Virus record (IMG/VR): IMGVR_UViG_3300047472_000456
Location: 1 to 58,141 of that record
Reading direction: 5' to 3' (one strand)
From: a virus
Length of the DNA: 58,141 nt
The translations under genes were made by a program, and so were the position numbers. Positions 7,852 to 17,479 of this stretch are shown here, one piece after another (within the stretch, counting starts at the first letter, position 1; the number at the start of each line of letters is the position of its first letter). Under the pieces are notes generated by a model that was not told the DNA's origin, did no database searches, and was given only the letters and a program-made list of their open reading frames with translations.

Positions 7852-8964
7852 TTACATAAATGGGAAAAACGATCCCGCGTCTTTGGTGAAGTTCATACCG
7901 GTGACGAAGCCGCTGTTGGTGGACCGGACCGCCCTCCAATTGACGCCGGACGGAGCAGCAAACGAAAGGTTCAAAAGGTTTGCGTAAAAGAGCGTATGAA
8001 AGCCCCCGGCAACACCCGTTAGATATGCGATTGCATTCGTACCAAGTCTGATTCCACGAAGCGTAATCGGCAGGCCAGAGCCGTTTATCTCAGTGCTACC
8101 CACATAAAGGGGAAGCCCTGACGATACAGTGTCGATCTCCGTAATTGAGCCCGGGCTGGCCTTCAGAAGATTCACGCGCGGGACCAAAGAGCCATTGTTC
8201 GAGTATTGCAAGTTGAGACTGATCATCCCGCCGCAGTCGTTCCAAACAGTCCCGAACTGCGTGCCTCCAGGGATCTTGACGTAGACCCTGCGAGCCGCCC
8301 CAGACGAGTTACGGAAAATCAGAGTAGAACTCGCACCAGCAAACGAACTGAGCGTTGTCGAGTCCCACCAGGCCGCGCCATCGGCAGAGAGCCCCGTTAC
8401 GATCCAGTTACCAGTACCCATGTCGAGCGTCGACATCTTGCTTCCGCCACCAGTGAGACTAGTTGCAAACGCGGCCAAAGTGACGGTGTAGCCGTTGGCG
8501 ACAAGTCCGGCTCGCAGGGCATCAGTCGTCGCGCCGGACGAAAGTGAAAGCGTCCCCTTGACCAGCAAATCAGATTGCAATGTGATGCTCCCCAGCAGGA
8601 TCGTAAGATCTTGCAGGGAAGCGTTTACCGCCCGCAGGTTTCTACTGCCGCCCGATGTATTCCCGTACATATAAACCCGGACCAGGAATACGCAATTGCT
8701 CAGGTCAATTGCCCCCGTGCTGCCGCTAGTAATGTAGAAATCGGCCGTTCCCGAAAACGTGAATGTCCGGCCACTCAAATTCTGCAGGTTAGCGATGAAA
8801 TATGATGCAAGGGTGATCGTTCGCGCTGGGCCAGAGTTGGCATCGAAGATAGCAATATCGCCGGTATCCGGCGCGACGCCTGCATCAGCGCCGCCCGATG
8901 TAAGCGACCAACCGGACGTGGATCCCCACACGCTGAGCGTCGGTAGTGCATAGTAAGTTGCCAT
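7852..8964 (-). CDS. Beta-rich distal tail protein
   Basis: This 370-residue protein is dominated by short Ser/Thr/Gly/Leu-rich strands (for example ITLQSDLLVKGTLSLSSG and SLTGGGSKMSTLDMGTG), with low charge and no membrane segment. The composition suggests a beta-solenoid or beta-sandwich virion protein. It follows the tape measure and two distal tail proteins, and it precedes the fibre-assembly-like gene, so a fibre or receptor-binding role is likely. No named family is recognised. AAGG lies upstream of the start. Confidence 0.6.
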   Translation of the reverse strand: MATYYALPTLSVWGSTSGWSLTSGGADAGVAPDTGDIAIFDANSGPARTITLASYFIANLQNLSGRTFTFSGTADFYITSGSTGAIDLSNCVFLVRVYMYGNTSGGSRNLRAVNASLQDLTILLGSITLQSDLLVKGTLSLSSGATTDALRAGLVANGYTVTLAAFATSLTGGGSKMSTLDMGTGNWIVTGLSADGAAWWDSTTLSSFAGASSTLIFRNSSGAARRVYVKIPGGTQFGTVWNDCGGMISLNLQYSNNGSLVPRVNLLKASPGSITEIDTVSSGLPLYVGSTEINGSGLPITLRGIRLGTNAIAYLTGVAGGFHTLFYANLLNLSFAAPSGVNWRAVRSTNSGFVTGMNFTKDAGSFFPFM

Positions 8965-8971
8965 CTCTGCC

Positions 8972-9700
8972 TTAGAAGTTGCTCAGCACCGACAGCAGAT
9001 CCCACTTCGAATCGACTGCGCTGTAGACAAAGCCCACATACAGCACCTTGCCGGCGACCGTCGTGGTTGGCAACGGCAGATCGGTCGATGCGCGATACAT
9101 GACATGCCATGCAAGGGCTCGCGCGGTGCCGTTGTCTTCGATACGAATTAGCAGCGTCTGCCCCTCAACTGCGGGACCGGCCGTCTGTAGCGGCGCAGCG
9201 AACGTCGCCGCGACTGCGAGAGCGTTGATGATGTAGATGTCGGCCAGCGAAGCATCTGGAGCAGGCGCCGAAGTGCTGGCCAACGAGGTCGTTCGCTTTT
9301 TCACGCGACTGATGCACTCGTAGTTCGGGCCGTCCAATGCCGGGTCAAGGGTACCGGAGCCCGTCGCCGTCGTGCGACGGTACGTCTGGCGATCCACTTG
9401 ACTGATCACCGCAGCGTTTTGCGCCACTACCACCCCACTGGCCCACGGAACAGCGTTGGACGTCGCCAGGGCGGCGGCAGCGGCCGATGTCGCGGTCGCC
9501 GCAGACAGTGCAGCCGCAACAGCACTGTTGAACGCATCGATCGCATTGTTGTACACGTTCAGCGCGAGCGCCGGCAGTTGCACGACGCAGGCGATGAACC
9601 AGGTGATGAACGCATCGAAGCGATCGGAGAAAGTCGACTTGTCCTTGCGCTGCGGTGCAGCGCCCGAGAACTGCGTTACTGACGGTGGAGTCGTCGGCAT
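8972..9700 (-). CDS. Tail protein with Ala-rich helical N-terminus
   Basis: This 242-residue protein starts at ATG 9700, in a TGATG overlap with the previous gene. An Ala-rich helical region (residues about 40-90; AVAAALSAATATSAAAAALA) precedes a beta-rich C-terminal domain that begins near the conserved-looking TYRRTTATGSGTLDPALDGP segment. That layout fits a trimeric tail fibre or collar protein with a helical bundle stalk. The precise role is unknown. Confidence 0.6.
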   Translation of the reverse strand: MPTTPPSVTQFSGAAPQRKDKSTFSDRFDAFITWFIACVVQLPALALNVYNNAIDAFNSAVAAALSAATATSAAAAALATSNAVPWASGVVVAQNAAVISQVDRQTYRRTTATGSGTLDPALDGPNYECISRVKKRTTSLASTSAPAPDASLADIYIINALAVAATFAAPLQTAGPAVEGQTLLIRIEDNGTARALAWHVMYRASTDLPLPTTTVAGKVLYVGFVYSAVDSKWDLLSVLSNF

Positions 9701-10632
9701 CAAATGCCCCCTTTTACGGTCATGGAAATATGGCAACGAGTGCCGTCATACGAGAACTTGCCGGTACCAAGGCCCCAGGTGCGCAGGCCCACAGCGTCCG
9801 GCCGGTCGGAGCAGAACCAGAAGGCTTGCTTGCCAAGCAGCGAGGTCACGATGGCCTGTGCGCGCGCGCCGTCGGCACGCGTTTCGGTAACTGCGGACAT
9901 GGTCAGGTTGGTTGCGGACGGGCCGTCGACGATGTCGGTATTGCCCCATTGGTCCGTGTCGATGTACGCGTACGAAACCGGTTCGGCCTCCGCGTCGGCC
10001 AGGGTTTGCCCCAGCACCTTCACGTCACCGACTGCCAGGGCGCCGCATTCCACACCGCCGCCGCCATTCGTCAGCGAGACCGTGACCTCGCCGGTGCCAT
10101 AGGGCGGAATACCCGTCACGAGCATGTCCGTCAGCGGCTCAAATGGGTCGAAGAAGTACTCCCAGTAATCGTCGGGAGCGCTGCCCTCCATCGAGCCGCT
10201 GTACGTGAACACCACCTCGCCACCGGTGGCGTCACGGACCGTCACGTTCAGCACGCCGGCGCTCACGCCAGCGACGTAAAGCGAGCTGACAGGGCCGGGG
10301 CGCAAAACGAGCGTCAGATCACCGCTTGTCTTGGTCTTCGTGCCGATCTTCTTGTCGAACATCGCCAGTTGATTCGGCGGCCCAACATCCAGCCACCAAG
10401 TCGTTGCCGTCCCGCTGGCCGTGCGGTTCGTGACGTCTGTCGGATCCTTGTTGAGATTGCTCGCGGCCAGGCTGCGATAGTTCCGCTGCGTGGCGGCGCT
10501 GTAGCAGTAGTCGCCAAGGCCATAGGTTTTGGTTTTGTCCCATGCGAGATAACCCTCACCCACGGCGGTCGTGCTGAGCAAGACCGCCGAGGTGATGGTA
10601 ATCGGCACCAGAACGCTCAGGTAGCCGCTCAT
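9700..10632 (-). CDS. Distal tail protein with CBM-like module
   Basis: This 310-residue protein is encoded directly after the tape measure, with adjoining stop and start codons. Residues about 28-85 resemble a small carbohydrate-binding module (AWDKTKTYGLGDYCYS, then RNYRSLAASN and WWLDVGPPNQ). This region recurs in phage tail proteins. The remainder is beta-rich (galactose-binding-like strands such as VLNVTVRDATGGEVVFTYSG). A role in host-surface recognition is plausible. The exact family was not determined. Confidence 0.65.
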   Translation of the reverse strand: MSGYLSVLVPITITSAVLLSTTAVGEGYLAWDKTKTYGLGDYCYSAATQRNYRSLAASNLNKDPTDVTNRTASGTATTWWLDVGPPNQLAMFDKKIGTKTKTSGDLTLVLRPGPVSSLYVAGVSAGVLNVTVRDATGGEVVFTYSGSMEGSAPDDYWEYFFDPFEPLTDMLVTGIPPYGTGEVTVSLTNGGGGVECGALAVGDVKVLGQTLADAEAEPVSYAYIDTDQWGNTDIVDGPSATNLTMSAVTETRADGARAQAIVTSLLGKQAFWFCSDRPDAVGLRTWGLGTGKFSYDGTRCHISMTVKGGI

Positions 10633-13600
10633 TTACGCCTTCGTCTTGATGAAAGTGCCGTTCGGGCTGACGCCCTTGAGGATGCTTGCCATAGCTGCCA
10701 TATCCTTTGCCATCCGCTCGATCACGCCGCGCTGCTGTGCGTTCTCGGACTTCAGGTCTCGGACTGCTTCGACCAGGGCCGCGTTATTGCCCGATGGGCT
10801 CGACGCGCGCGACAGCAGCTCCGCAGTCTGGCTACTGCTCCAGATGCGCGAAGGGCCTGTTGCCTCCAGTTCCGGACCATTTTCACCAACAATCCGGAGT
10901 CCTCCTGCAAACGTGCCGCCGGTGGCGTAACCACGAATCCCCTGCAGCGACTTGTACTCATCCGAGTCCTTGATCGCTTTCGCGATGTCGGAGATCGACG
11001 CCCCGCTGTTCATATAGAACGACAGGCCGGCGCCGTCAGCCGAGCGGCCCAGCAGGCTTTGGTACAGCTGCTGAATCTGCGTCTGCTGCTTGCCCTCTGA
11101 CGAGTTCGTGATTGCCTTGACGATGTCCGCGGTCGACGTGCCGGCCGCTGCCTGGCCCTGCCAAAACTCCATGCCGGCCGAGTCCGGATTGCGACCCAGC
11201 GCGTCTTGGTAAGCTTTGGTGATGGCTTCGGTTGCGCTGACCACAGAGTTTTGCTGCGCGGCCACGATGGACGTTTGCAAGCCGTAAAGCGCTTGCTCGA
11301 TCGACAGACCCGTTGTGCTGATGCCCTTCAGGAGGTCGATCTGGTCCTGCGCCTTCGTCAGCATGTTGTCCAGCGCCTCGGACTGGTCCTTCAGCTGTTC
11401 TAGCGATTTCTCTTCGGCCGAAAGCTGGTCGCCCGTGACGTCGCCGAGTTGCGCGATGTCGTTGCGGGTCGTCAGCATGTCGAACAGGTAGTCTTCTTTC
11501 GATCCGAACTGCTTCGTCGAATCTTGGGTGACTGCGCTGAACGCCTTGCCCAGGTTCTTGATCTGGTCATCGGACAGCTGCGCGCCGCCCTGCACCGAGG
11601 CCAATGCCGCCTTGATCTGCGCCTGCGCCGCCTGGCGCCCGATCGCATCGGAGCCGGACACCGACATGTTGTCGAGCGTGCTGCTGATCGAATCCGTCAG
11701 AGATTTGAGCCGGGTAACGGCTTCGGTCTCGCTGTCGATCCTCTCCTGCAGCAGCGCTTTCTCGCGCGTGACTACTTTTTGCAGCACCGAGAATGCCGAA
11801 TCGACACCCCCGAGCAACGTAGTTGCCGATTCCTTGACAGCCTTCAGCGCCTGGACCTGGTCGAACAACGCACGGTTGCTCTCGTCGAGGGCATCACGTT
11901 GGCGTTGCAGCTTTTCTGTCGAAGACAGCGTCAAATCGTCGAGCTGGTCTTGGAGGTCCTTCCGCTCCTTCGTCACGTTGACCTGGTCGAACAACGCGCG
12001 GTTGCTCTCGTCGAGGGCATCACGTTGTTTGGCCAGCAGCTGGGTCGACGTCATGGTCAGTTCGTCGAGTTGATCTTGCAGCCCTTTGCGTTCCCCCGAT
12101 GAGTCGGGATGGACCTGCGCAAATGCTTCGCCCAACGCCAGGAGGGACTCCAACTGCTTCGATCCGACTGCCGTCGCCGCCGCACCCGATGAGATCAGAT
12201 CAGCGACAAGCCCCTTGAACTGCTCACGGGTCGTAGGAATCGCCGCTAGGCCCAGATCTCCGAGCGCCTTGTTCAGCGCCTCCGAGACTGGCTTGATACG
12301 TTCCGCCTCCGTCAGGAAGTTTTGGCTGTAGAACGTTGCCTGTTGGCCGAGTACCGTCAGGCCGCCCGCGGCATCGATCAATTGCTCACGCACCTTCGCA
12401 GATGCCAGTCCGGTCGAGCCAAACAGGTTTTCAGCCGACGTGCCGAGCAGTTGCGCGACTTGGTCAGTCCCCTTGAAGTCGCCAGCCAGCCGCTCAAGTG
12501 CCGCAGAGGCCGACTCGCCGGACTTGCTCAGCTCCGACATGTTGGGCACTAGCTTGTTGGCAATCTCGTCGCCAACGCCGGTAAAGAAGTCAGCGATGAC
12601 CTGCTGATCCTTTGTCTGGTCGCCAGTCAGCTCGAGGTCGAAAGTCTTGCTGTAATCCTTGAGCCAGTCTGCGGAGACGCCCAACGATTGCGCGAAGCCA
12701 GCTGAAGCGCTCTCTAACGACGACAGGCCCTGGGTGAACTGCTTCACCATTTCCGACGTAAAGTCGGCCGACTTCACCCAGTCCCGATCACTGCTGAACC
12801 AGCCTCCGTCCTGGTGCAGATTCTGGTAGCTCTGACCAGACAAGCTCGATGCGGATACGGTTCCGCGAATGCCCTGCGCCGCAACTTCCGTTTCTCCATG
12901 CCCGAAGGCGGACTTCCAGAGCGAGGCGACGGCAACTGCGCCAGCAACCCACGGCAGGGCCGCGCTGACAGCTGCGCCAAAGGAAGCGGCACTTGCCTCC
13001 GCCGCCATGCCCGCCCCAGCAAAGCTTTCGGCCGCCGTGCCAATCGTGCCCGCCGCATTGCCAGCAAAGCCCGCGCCAAACGCCGACAGAGAGGTCGAGC
13101 CGATCGCGTTGCCCACAGCGGCGATACCGCCGCCGGCAAGATTGATCGCGCCAGCCCCGATGCCCTTGTAGACGTTAAGCGCCGCGCTCGCACCATTGAC
13201 CAGGCTCGACGCGCCGCCCGCCGCACTTCCTGCACTACCGACCTCTCCGGCCGCAGTAGTCAATCCACTCAACCCCGCCGTTGCCTGAATGTTGATAATC
13301 CACTGCTTGACCGTCATCTGGTACAGCAAGTCCAGCAAGCCGTTCTTCAGCGTGTCGGTCAAGCGGTCGAAGACCGATTTGCCGCTATCGAAGATGCTGA
13401 CAAAGGTGTCGTGCGCGGTCGACTCGACCGACTCCCACACCTTTTTCTGTGCATCGAGCTGCGGCTTGAGAAGCTGGTTCTGATACCAGATGTCGTACTG
13501 CTGCTGCAGACGCTTTTGTGCTTCTGTGCCGTCGCCTGCGTTTTGGATCAGGTCTTGCCACTTCTTCGCGTCGATCGCCAACTCGGCCATTGCGCGCTGC

Positions 13601-15879
13601 CTAGCGTCAGCGATGTACTCGATGCCGAATTTCTCGTTTTCCTCAAGGAGCTGCTGGGCGCCTTCGGCGGCAGCGCGCTGGTACATGAGTGTGCCTAGCA
13701 AGTCCTGCCGGGCTTTTGTCTGGTCTTTCAGGTCGTCAATCTCTTGCTGGCTCATTGCGGCGTTCGCGAGACGGCGCTGGTCGATCAACTTACGTGCGTC
13801 AGCCTCCATCTTCATCTGCGCGATAGCCACTTGGCGCGCCTGACCAGACTGACCAAACAGGCTTAGCTCCTCAGTAACTCCCTCGGTTTCTTGCGCGATT
13901 TGGCGATCCCATCCAGCCACTAATTCATCGACGGCTTTTTTATTCGCGCTCTTCACCTCCTCGATAGCGTTGCTCGCGCCCTTGATGATGTTGACCCGAC
14001 GCTGCATGGCCACCTGCAGATCGCCCAGATCCTTCTGGTAGGAGGACTGGTCTTCCTTCTTCTTGTCCTCCGCAGCCTTCTGGCGAACACCTTCGATGTC
14101 GAGGTCAATCTCTTGCAGCTGGATGGCTTTCTTTTTTTCGATGTATTCGGACTCAGAAAGCAGCAACCGCTTACGCTGGCTTTCTACGTCTTGCAGCTCG
14201 CCGTCCAGGACTTCCTTTTGCTTCGCGCGGCGCGCCTCGGCCTGAGCGATCGCCGGATTGTCGAGCGAGGCATATTCTTGCTCGACCTTGCGCTTAGCAG
14301 CGTCAATTTGGGCCTGCGACGCGCCGGCAGCGACACCCATGTTCACAACGCGCTGGATGGCGTTTTTCTTCTGCTCTGCCTTGGACAGCGTGCCATCCAT
14401 GATCGTGTCCCACTCAAGGCCAGCCTTGCGCAGCCGCTCCGAGATTGCAGCCTGCTGGTTGTCCCACGCCTCCTTATCGGCTTGCCACTGCAGTTCTCGC
14501 TCCTTCCGCTGCAACTCGGGCAGGTTGGAACCTGCCGCAGCCTGTCGCATCGCAGCGGCGTCACCCCGATCACCGCCGCCAACTGGAACTGGCACCGAGG
14601 CGAGTTTGATTTGCTCACGCACTTCGGCCAGTTGCTGTGCGGTGGTCTTCTTGCGCCCGACGCCGAGGAACATGTCCCAGGCCAGTGCGGCACTGTCCTT
14701 AGCTCCCATCCAGGCGCGCTCGATGCTGCCCAGGCTTTCCTTCATCTGCTCGGCACGCGACGCGAAGGCATTCGCATACGCCTTTTGCGCGACCTCAGCA
14801 GCCTCGTCACTCTTGCCTTGCTGCTCCAGCGCTTTCACCTGAGCGAGCGTGCTCGATGTCAAAAAATGGTATGCCTCGTCCAGCTTCAGAAGCGACTGGA
14901 CGGGCGTCTTACCCAGGTCGGCAAAGTTCTTCGCCATGTCCTGCGTGCTGACGCCGATGTACTTTTGCGCTGCGACGGTGACTTCGCCGAATTCACGCAT
15001 GTTCTCGGAAGCGACTTCTCCGGTACCAGCGAGCTCAGCGAGCACTGCTGCCGCGCCTAACTGCGTGCCGACCACCTGGCTAATCGATGCTGCGTAGTCG
15101 GCAAGCTGACCCGCGCTCGCGCCAGCGGCGTTACCAGACATGATGATCGCCTTGTTGTAGACGTCCGCTTCCTGGCTGCCGACGTGATACGCGTATGCGA
15201 TCCCACCGATCGCCGCAGCAGCCAGCGTCGCGGGGTTGATCATCCCGGTGATCGAGGTCGCAACGCCGCGCAGTGTCGCAGGGATGCTACCGAACGAGTC
15301 GCGGAGCTGTGAACCCTGTTGCAGCAGGATTAGGAATGGCGACTGGCCACCGGCAAGCTGCACTGCTACGTCACTCAATTGCGCTGGCACCAGCCGCATT
15401 GCATTCGCGATTTGGCCTGCAGATGCTCCTGCGGACGCGGCGGTTCGCTGCTGGGCCTGCTCGACCGCGCGCAGCTGGGCGATATACGGCGCCAGTACGT
15501 TCGGATTAATGCCACGCTGATTTGCCATGAGCTCGTAGTACTGCGAGGTCTGGCGTCCGCCGGCTTGCAGCGCAACGGTGGCACGCTGAATCGATGCAAT
15601 GATCGACCGTTGCGATGTCTCGACGTTTCGCGCAGCGGTCGCACCGCCTGCACCGACGTTGGTCACAGCAGCTGCGGCCTGCTGGCCCGACTGGGTGACC
15701 TGCTGCGCCGTCGAAGTCGCTTGCTGCGCTACCTGTGTGACGGCGGCGGCGGCCTGCGTGCCCGCCTGGGTGACGCGTTGAGCCATTGAGTCAGCCTGCT
15801 GGCCGATCTGGTTAAAACCTTCCTGCGTGCCGGTTGTGTCCACCTCGGCAACAAGCTGTACTCGGCGTTCGTCGGCCAT
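10633..15879 (-). CDS. Tape measure protein with DUF4214-like repeats
   Basis: This 1748-residue protein sets tail length and is the largest ORF in the window. The N-terminus is Gln/Ala-rich coiled coil. A conserved tape-measure segment follows (about residues 130-400), then long helical regions and a Gly/Ala-rich hydrophobic zone (about 870-1010). Toward the C-terminus two DUF4214-like modules appear (YQDALGRNPDSAGMEFWQGQ and YQSLLGRSADGAGLSFYMN). A 42-residue unit containing QRDALDESNRALFDQV is tandemly duplicated. Two tandem terminators precede the gene, so it must have its own promoter or rely on antitermination. Confidence 0.92.
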   Translation of the reverse strand: MADERRVQLVAEVDTTGTQEGFNQIGQQADSMAQRVTQAGTQAAAAVTQVAQQATSTAQQVTQSGQQAAAAVTNVGAGGATAARNVETSQRSIIASIQRATVALQAGGRQTSQYYELMANQRGINPNVLAPYIAQLRAVEQAQQRTAASAGASAGQIANAMRLVPAQLSDVAVQLAGGQSPFLILLQQGSQLRDSFGSIPATLRGVATSITGMINPATLAAAAIGGIAYAYHVGSQEADVYNKAIIMSGNAAGASAGQLADYAASISQVVGTQLGAAAVLAELAGTGEVASENMREFGEVTVAAQKYIGVSTQDMAKNFADLGKTPVQSLLKLDEAYHFLTSSTLAQVKALEQQGKSDEAAEVAQKAYANAFASRAEQMKESLGSIERAWMGAKDSAALAWDMFLGVGRKKTTAQQLAEVREQIKLASVPVPVGGGDRGDAAAMRQAAAGSNLPELQRKERELQWQADKEAWDNQQAAISERLRKAGLEWDTIMDGTLSKAEQKKNAIQRVVNMGVAAGASQAQIDAAKRKVEQEYASLDNPAIAQAEARRAKQKEVLDGELQDVESQRKRLLLSESEYIEKKKAIQLQEIDLDIEGVRQKAAEDKKKEDQSSYQKDLGDLQVAMQRRVNIIKGASNAIEEVKSANKKAVDELVAGWDRQIAQETEGVTEELSLFGQSGQARQVAIAQMKMEADARKLIDQRRLANAAMSQQEIDDLKDQTKARQDLLGTLMYQRAAAEGAQQLLEENEKFGIEYIADARQRAMAELAIDAKKWQDLIQNAGDGTEAQKRLQQQYDIWYQNQLLKPQLDAQKKVWESVESTAHDTFVSIFDSGKSVFDRLTDTLKNGLLDLLYQMTVKQWIINIQATAGLSGLTTAAGEVGSAGSAAGGASSLVNGASAALNVYKGIGAGAINLAGGGIAAVGNAIGSTSLSAFGAGFAGNAAGTIGTAAESFAGAGMAAEASAASFGAAVSAALPWVAGAVAVASLWKSAFGHGETEVAAQGIRGTVSASSLSGQSYQNLHQDGGWFSSDRDWVKSADFTSEMVKQFTQGLSSLESASAGFAQSLGVSADWLKDYSKTFDLELTGDQTKDQQVIADFFTGVGDEIANKLVPNMSELSKSGESASAALERLAGDFKGTDQVAQLLGTSAENLFGSTGLASAKVREQLIDAAGGLTVLGQQATFYSQNFLTEAERIKPVSEALNKALGDLGLAAIPTTREQFKGLVADLISSGAAATAVGSKQLESLLALGEAFAQVHPDSSGERKGLQDQLDELTMTSTQLLAKQRDALDESNRALFDQVNVTKERKDLQDQLDDLTLSSTEKLQRQRDALDESNRALFDQVQALKAVKESATTLLGGVDSAFSVLQKVVTREKALLQERIDSETEAVTRLKSLTDSISSTLDNMSVSGSDAIGRQAAQAQIKAALASVQGGAQLSDDQIKNLGKAFSAVTQDSTKQFGSKEDYLFDMLTTRNDIAQLGDVTGDQLSAEEKSLEQLKDQSEALDNMLTKAQDQIDLLKGISTTGLSIEQALYGLQTSIVAAQQNSVVSATEAITKAYQDALGRNPDSAGMEFWQGQAAAGTSTADIVKAITNSSEGKQQTQIQQLYQSLLGRSADGAGLSFYMNSGASISDIAKAIKDSDEYKSLQGIRGYATGGTFAGGLRIVGENGPELEATGPSRIWSSSQTAELLSRASSPSGNNAALVEAVRDLKSENAQQRGVIERMAKDMAAMASILKGVSPNGTFIKTKA
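11855..12106 (-). repeat. 42-residue tandem duplication in tape measure
   Basis: Two direct copies of a 126-bp coding unit lie head to tail. Both encode a DLQDQLD-D/E-LT segment followed by RDALDESNRALFDQV. The nucleotide stretch around ACAACGC-G/A-CGGTTGCTCTC is nearly identical in both copies, which points to a recent in-frame duplication. Confidence 0.75.
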
Positions 15880-15892
15880 TCATTCACCCAAT

Positions 15893-15939
15893 AAAAAAGC
15901 CGCCCGAAGGCGGCTAAAAAAAGCCAGCTTTCGCTGGCT
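15893..15939 (-). terminator. Tandem rho-independent terminators
   Basis: Two consecutive leftward hairpins are present: AGCCAGCGAAAGCTGGCT with seven T, then GCCGCC-TTCG-GGCGGC with six T. They separate the accessory gene ending at 15944 from the tape measure start at 15879. Confidence 0.88.
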
Positions 15940-15943
15940 CACT

Positions 15944-16354
15944 TCACTTTTCGTTGCTCATTCGCGTCCACTTGCTTCTGTCGCACTCTGCCGGAGAGTC
16001 GCTTACCTGATTCAACTGAGACTTCAGTAAAGCGGTAGAACAGCTGAGTGCGCTGAGATAGTACGAGGAGTCGGAAAACGGCACCCTCGGCAAGTTGCAA
16101 CGATTTGCCTGCATGAGGCTAAGGTTCATTTGCATTAGGTTTGTAGCGACAACCTTCTGCAATTGACGGTTAGATTCCCGAGCAGCGCTGTTATCGGCCG
16201 CTCCGTCTACGCGAATAAACGACAATTCTTTCGCCCCGCTCTCGACAGCCGCAGCTAGATTGTCGCAGCCGCCCGCTGGAGGCTGTGACTTCGTATCCGC
16301 CGCATTGCAGGTGAGAGAGAAAAATACCAGCACCACTCCGAAGCATCGCACCAT
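15944..16354 (-). CDS. Secreted hypothetical protein
   Basis: This 136-residue protein begins with a signal peptide (MVRCFGVVLVFFSLTCNAAD, probable cleavage after NAA). The mature part is soluble, with several Cys residues that could form disulphides (GGCDNL, ANRCNL, LSCSTA, AECDRS). No family is recognised. It is the most distal gene of the leftward accessory island and is bounded by terminators on both sides. Export suggests a lysogenic-conversion or envelope role, which is inference. Confidence 0.65.
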   Translation of the reverse strand: MVRCFGVVLVFFSLTCNAADTKSQPPAGGCDNLAAAVESGAKELSFIRVDGAADNSAARESNRQLQKVVATNLMQMNLSLMQANRCNLPRVPFSDSSYYLSALSCSTALLKSQLNQVSDSPAECDRSKWTRMSNEK

Positions 16355-16411
16355 TACACCCTCCTGTTATGTTGAGTGCAATATCTTACCTCAGAGTAAA
16401 TAGACAACACG

Positions 16412-16430
16412 AAAAGCCCCTTTCGGAGCT
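16412..16430 (-). terminator. Leftward terminator
   Basis: The hairpin AGCTCC-GAAA-GGGGCT (one G-U pair) is followed by four T in the leftward direction. It lies 10 bp after the stop of the ORF6N gene. Confidence 0.65.
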
Positions 16431-16439
16431 CCTCTCTTA

Positions 16440-17156
16440 CTACCCATCAATTATCTTCTTCGCAGTGCGCGATGCGGCCGCAAGATCAAGCGCAAATTGC
16501 TCGAGCTGCTTCTTTCGATCGGCATAGCTGACACCCTCCGCTAAAAGCATCATGTTCTGAGCTTCGAGCTTCGCCAGCATATCCAGCTGAACCAGATTAA
16601 GTGAATCGCGATCCACGCCCTTGAAAGCACCGAGCAAAACGTGGTTAATTAGCTTGGCCTCATTCATGAAATGGTGCTTAGCACATTCCTTGCCATCCCT
16701 TGTGCGGCGCCGTACCAGCATTTCATTCATCGCTTTATGAATCCCGGCAGTGGCGTGACGCAGTCGCGCCCTTTCCTCGGGCGACTCAACGACCACTCTA
16801 TCCGCTCGGAAATAATTATCCTCAAGCGCCTCGAAGACGTCCCAAGCCTGTTCGGTTTCAAGCATCTTGGCATGTCGCGCGGCGCCTCGCTCGGTCCAGA
16901 GAGTCAGGCTTCGCGTGTGCTTTGGAACTGCGTGACTCAAAGGTACGCAGTTCTTGAAGTTCTTCAGCAATTCCCCTTCGAGCTTGAAATAGTGCTTTCC
17001 CTCCTCGAACCTCTCAGCATTGCGCGAGAAATTTTTTCGAATGCTCTCCTCTTCCGCGCCATACAGCCTTGCCAGCATCTCCGTCGTTATGACCTTGGCC
17101 TGCTGCCACGTTATGGCGGGCACAGTCACTGCAGTAACAGCGGTAAGTGAAGTCAT
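16440..17156 (-). CDS. ORF6N-domain (KilA-N-related) protein
   Basis: This 238-residue protein contains an ORF6N DNA-binding domain near the N-terminus. It matches the family core ITTEMLARLYG, then IRKNFSRNAERFEEGKHYF and LEGELLKNFK, and later LTLWTERGAARHAKML. The C-terminal part is helical and may mediate dimerisation. ORF6N proteins are phage antirepressor-like regulators. The start at 17156 is set by GGAGG six bases upstream, which lies in the end of the previous gene. Its target is unknown. Confidence 0.85.
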   Translation of the reverse strand: MTSLTAVTAVTVPAITWQQAKVITTEMLARLYGAEEESIRKNFSRNAERFEEGKHYFKLEGELLKNFKNCVPLSHAVPKHTRSLTLWTERGAARHAKMLETEQAWDVFEALEDNYFRADRVVVESPEERARLRHATAGIHKAMNEMLVRRRTRDGKECAKHHFMNEAKLINHVLLGAFKGVDRDSLNLVQLDMLAKLEAQNMMLLAEGVSYADRKKQLEQFALDLAAASRTAKKIIDG

Positions 17157-17158
17157 GA

Positions 17159-17479
17159 CTAACCTCCGTACGCTTGAATATTCAGGCCGGCACGATGCAG
17201 CGCAGCGACAAATTCTTCGCCGCCAATTCGCGCCGTTAGCGCGCGGCAAAGCGGCAGTAATCGAGAGGGCGGAGCGCCGGACAGCAACATCGTTTCGACG
17301 ATATCTACCTGCTCAAAACGCGCTTCGCGAGCCGCCGCGATCACCTCTTCCACAATGAGTTTTCCGCGTATTTTTCCTGCTAAGCCGGTATCGCGACTGT
17401 GGATAGCATCACTTGCTAGAGCGAGCACTGCAGCGGGGCTCAGCAAGTAGTCATCGCCGTTTGTCTTGTAATCGCTCAT
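17159..17479 (-). CDS. Hypothetical protein in regulatory island
   Basis: This 106-residue protein starts at ATG 17479, which overlaps the upstream gene by 4 bp. It is soluble and mainly helical (LSPAAVLALASDAIHS, IVEEVIAAAREARFEQVDIV). No motif is recognised. It is translationally coupled between the twin-Arg protein gene and the ORF6N gene, so the three probably form one unit. Confidence 0.6.
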   Translation of the reverse strand: MSDYKTNGDDYLLSPAAVLALASDAIHSRDTGLAGKIRGKLIVEEVIAAAREARFEQVDIVETMLLSGAPPSRLLPLCRALTARIGGEEFVAALHRAGLNIQAYGG

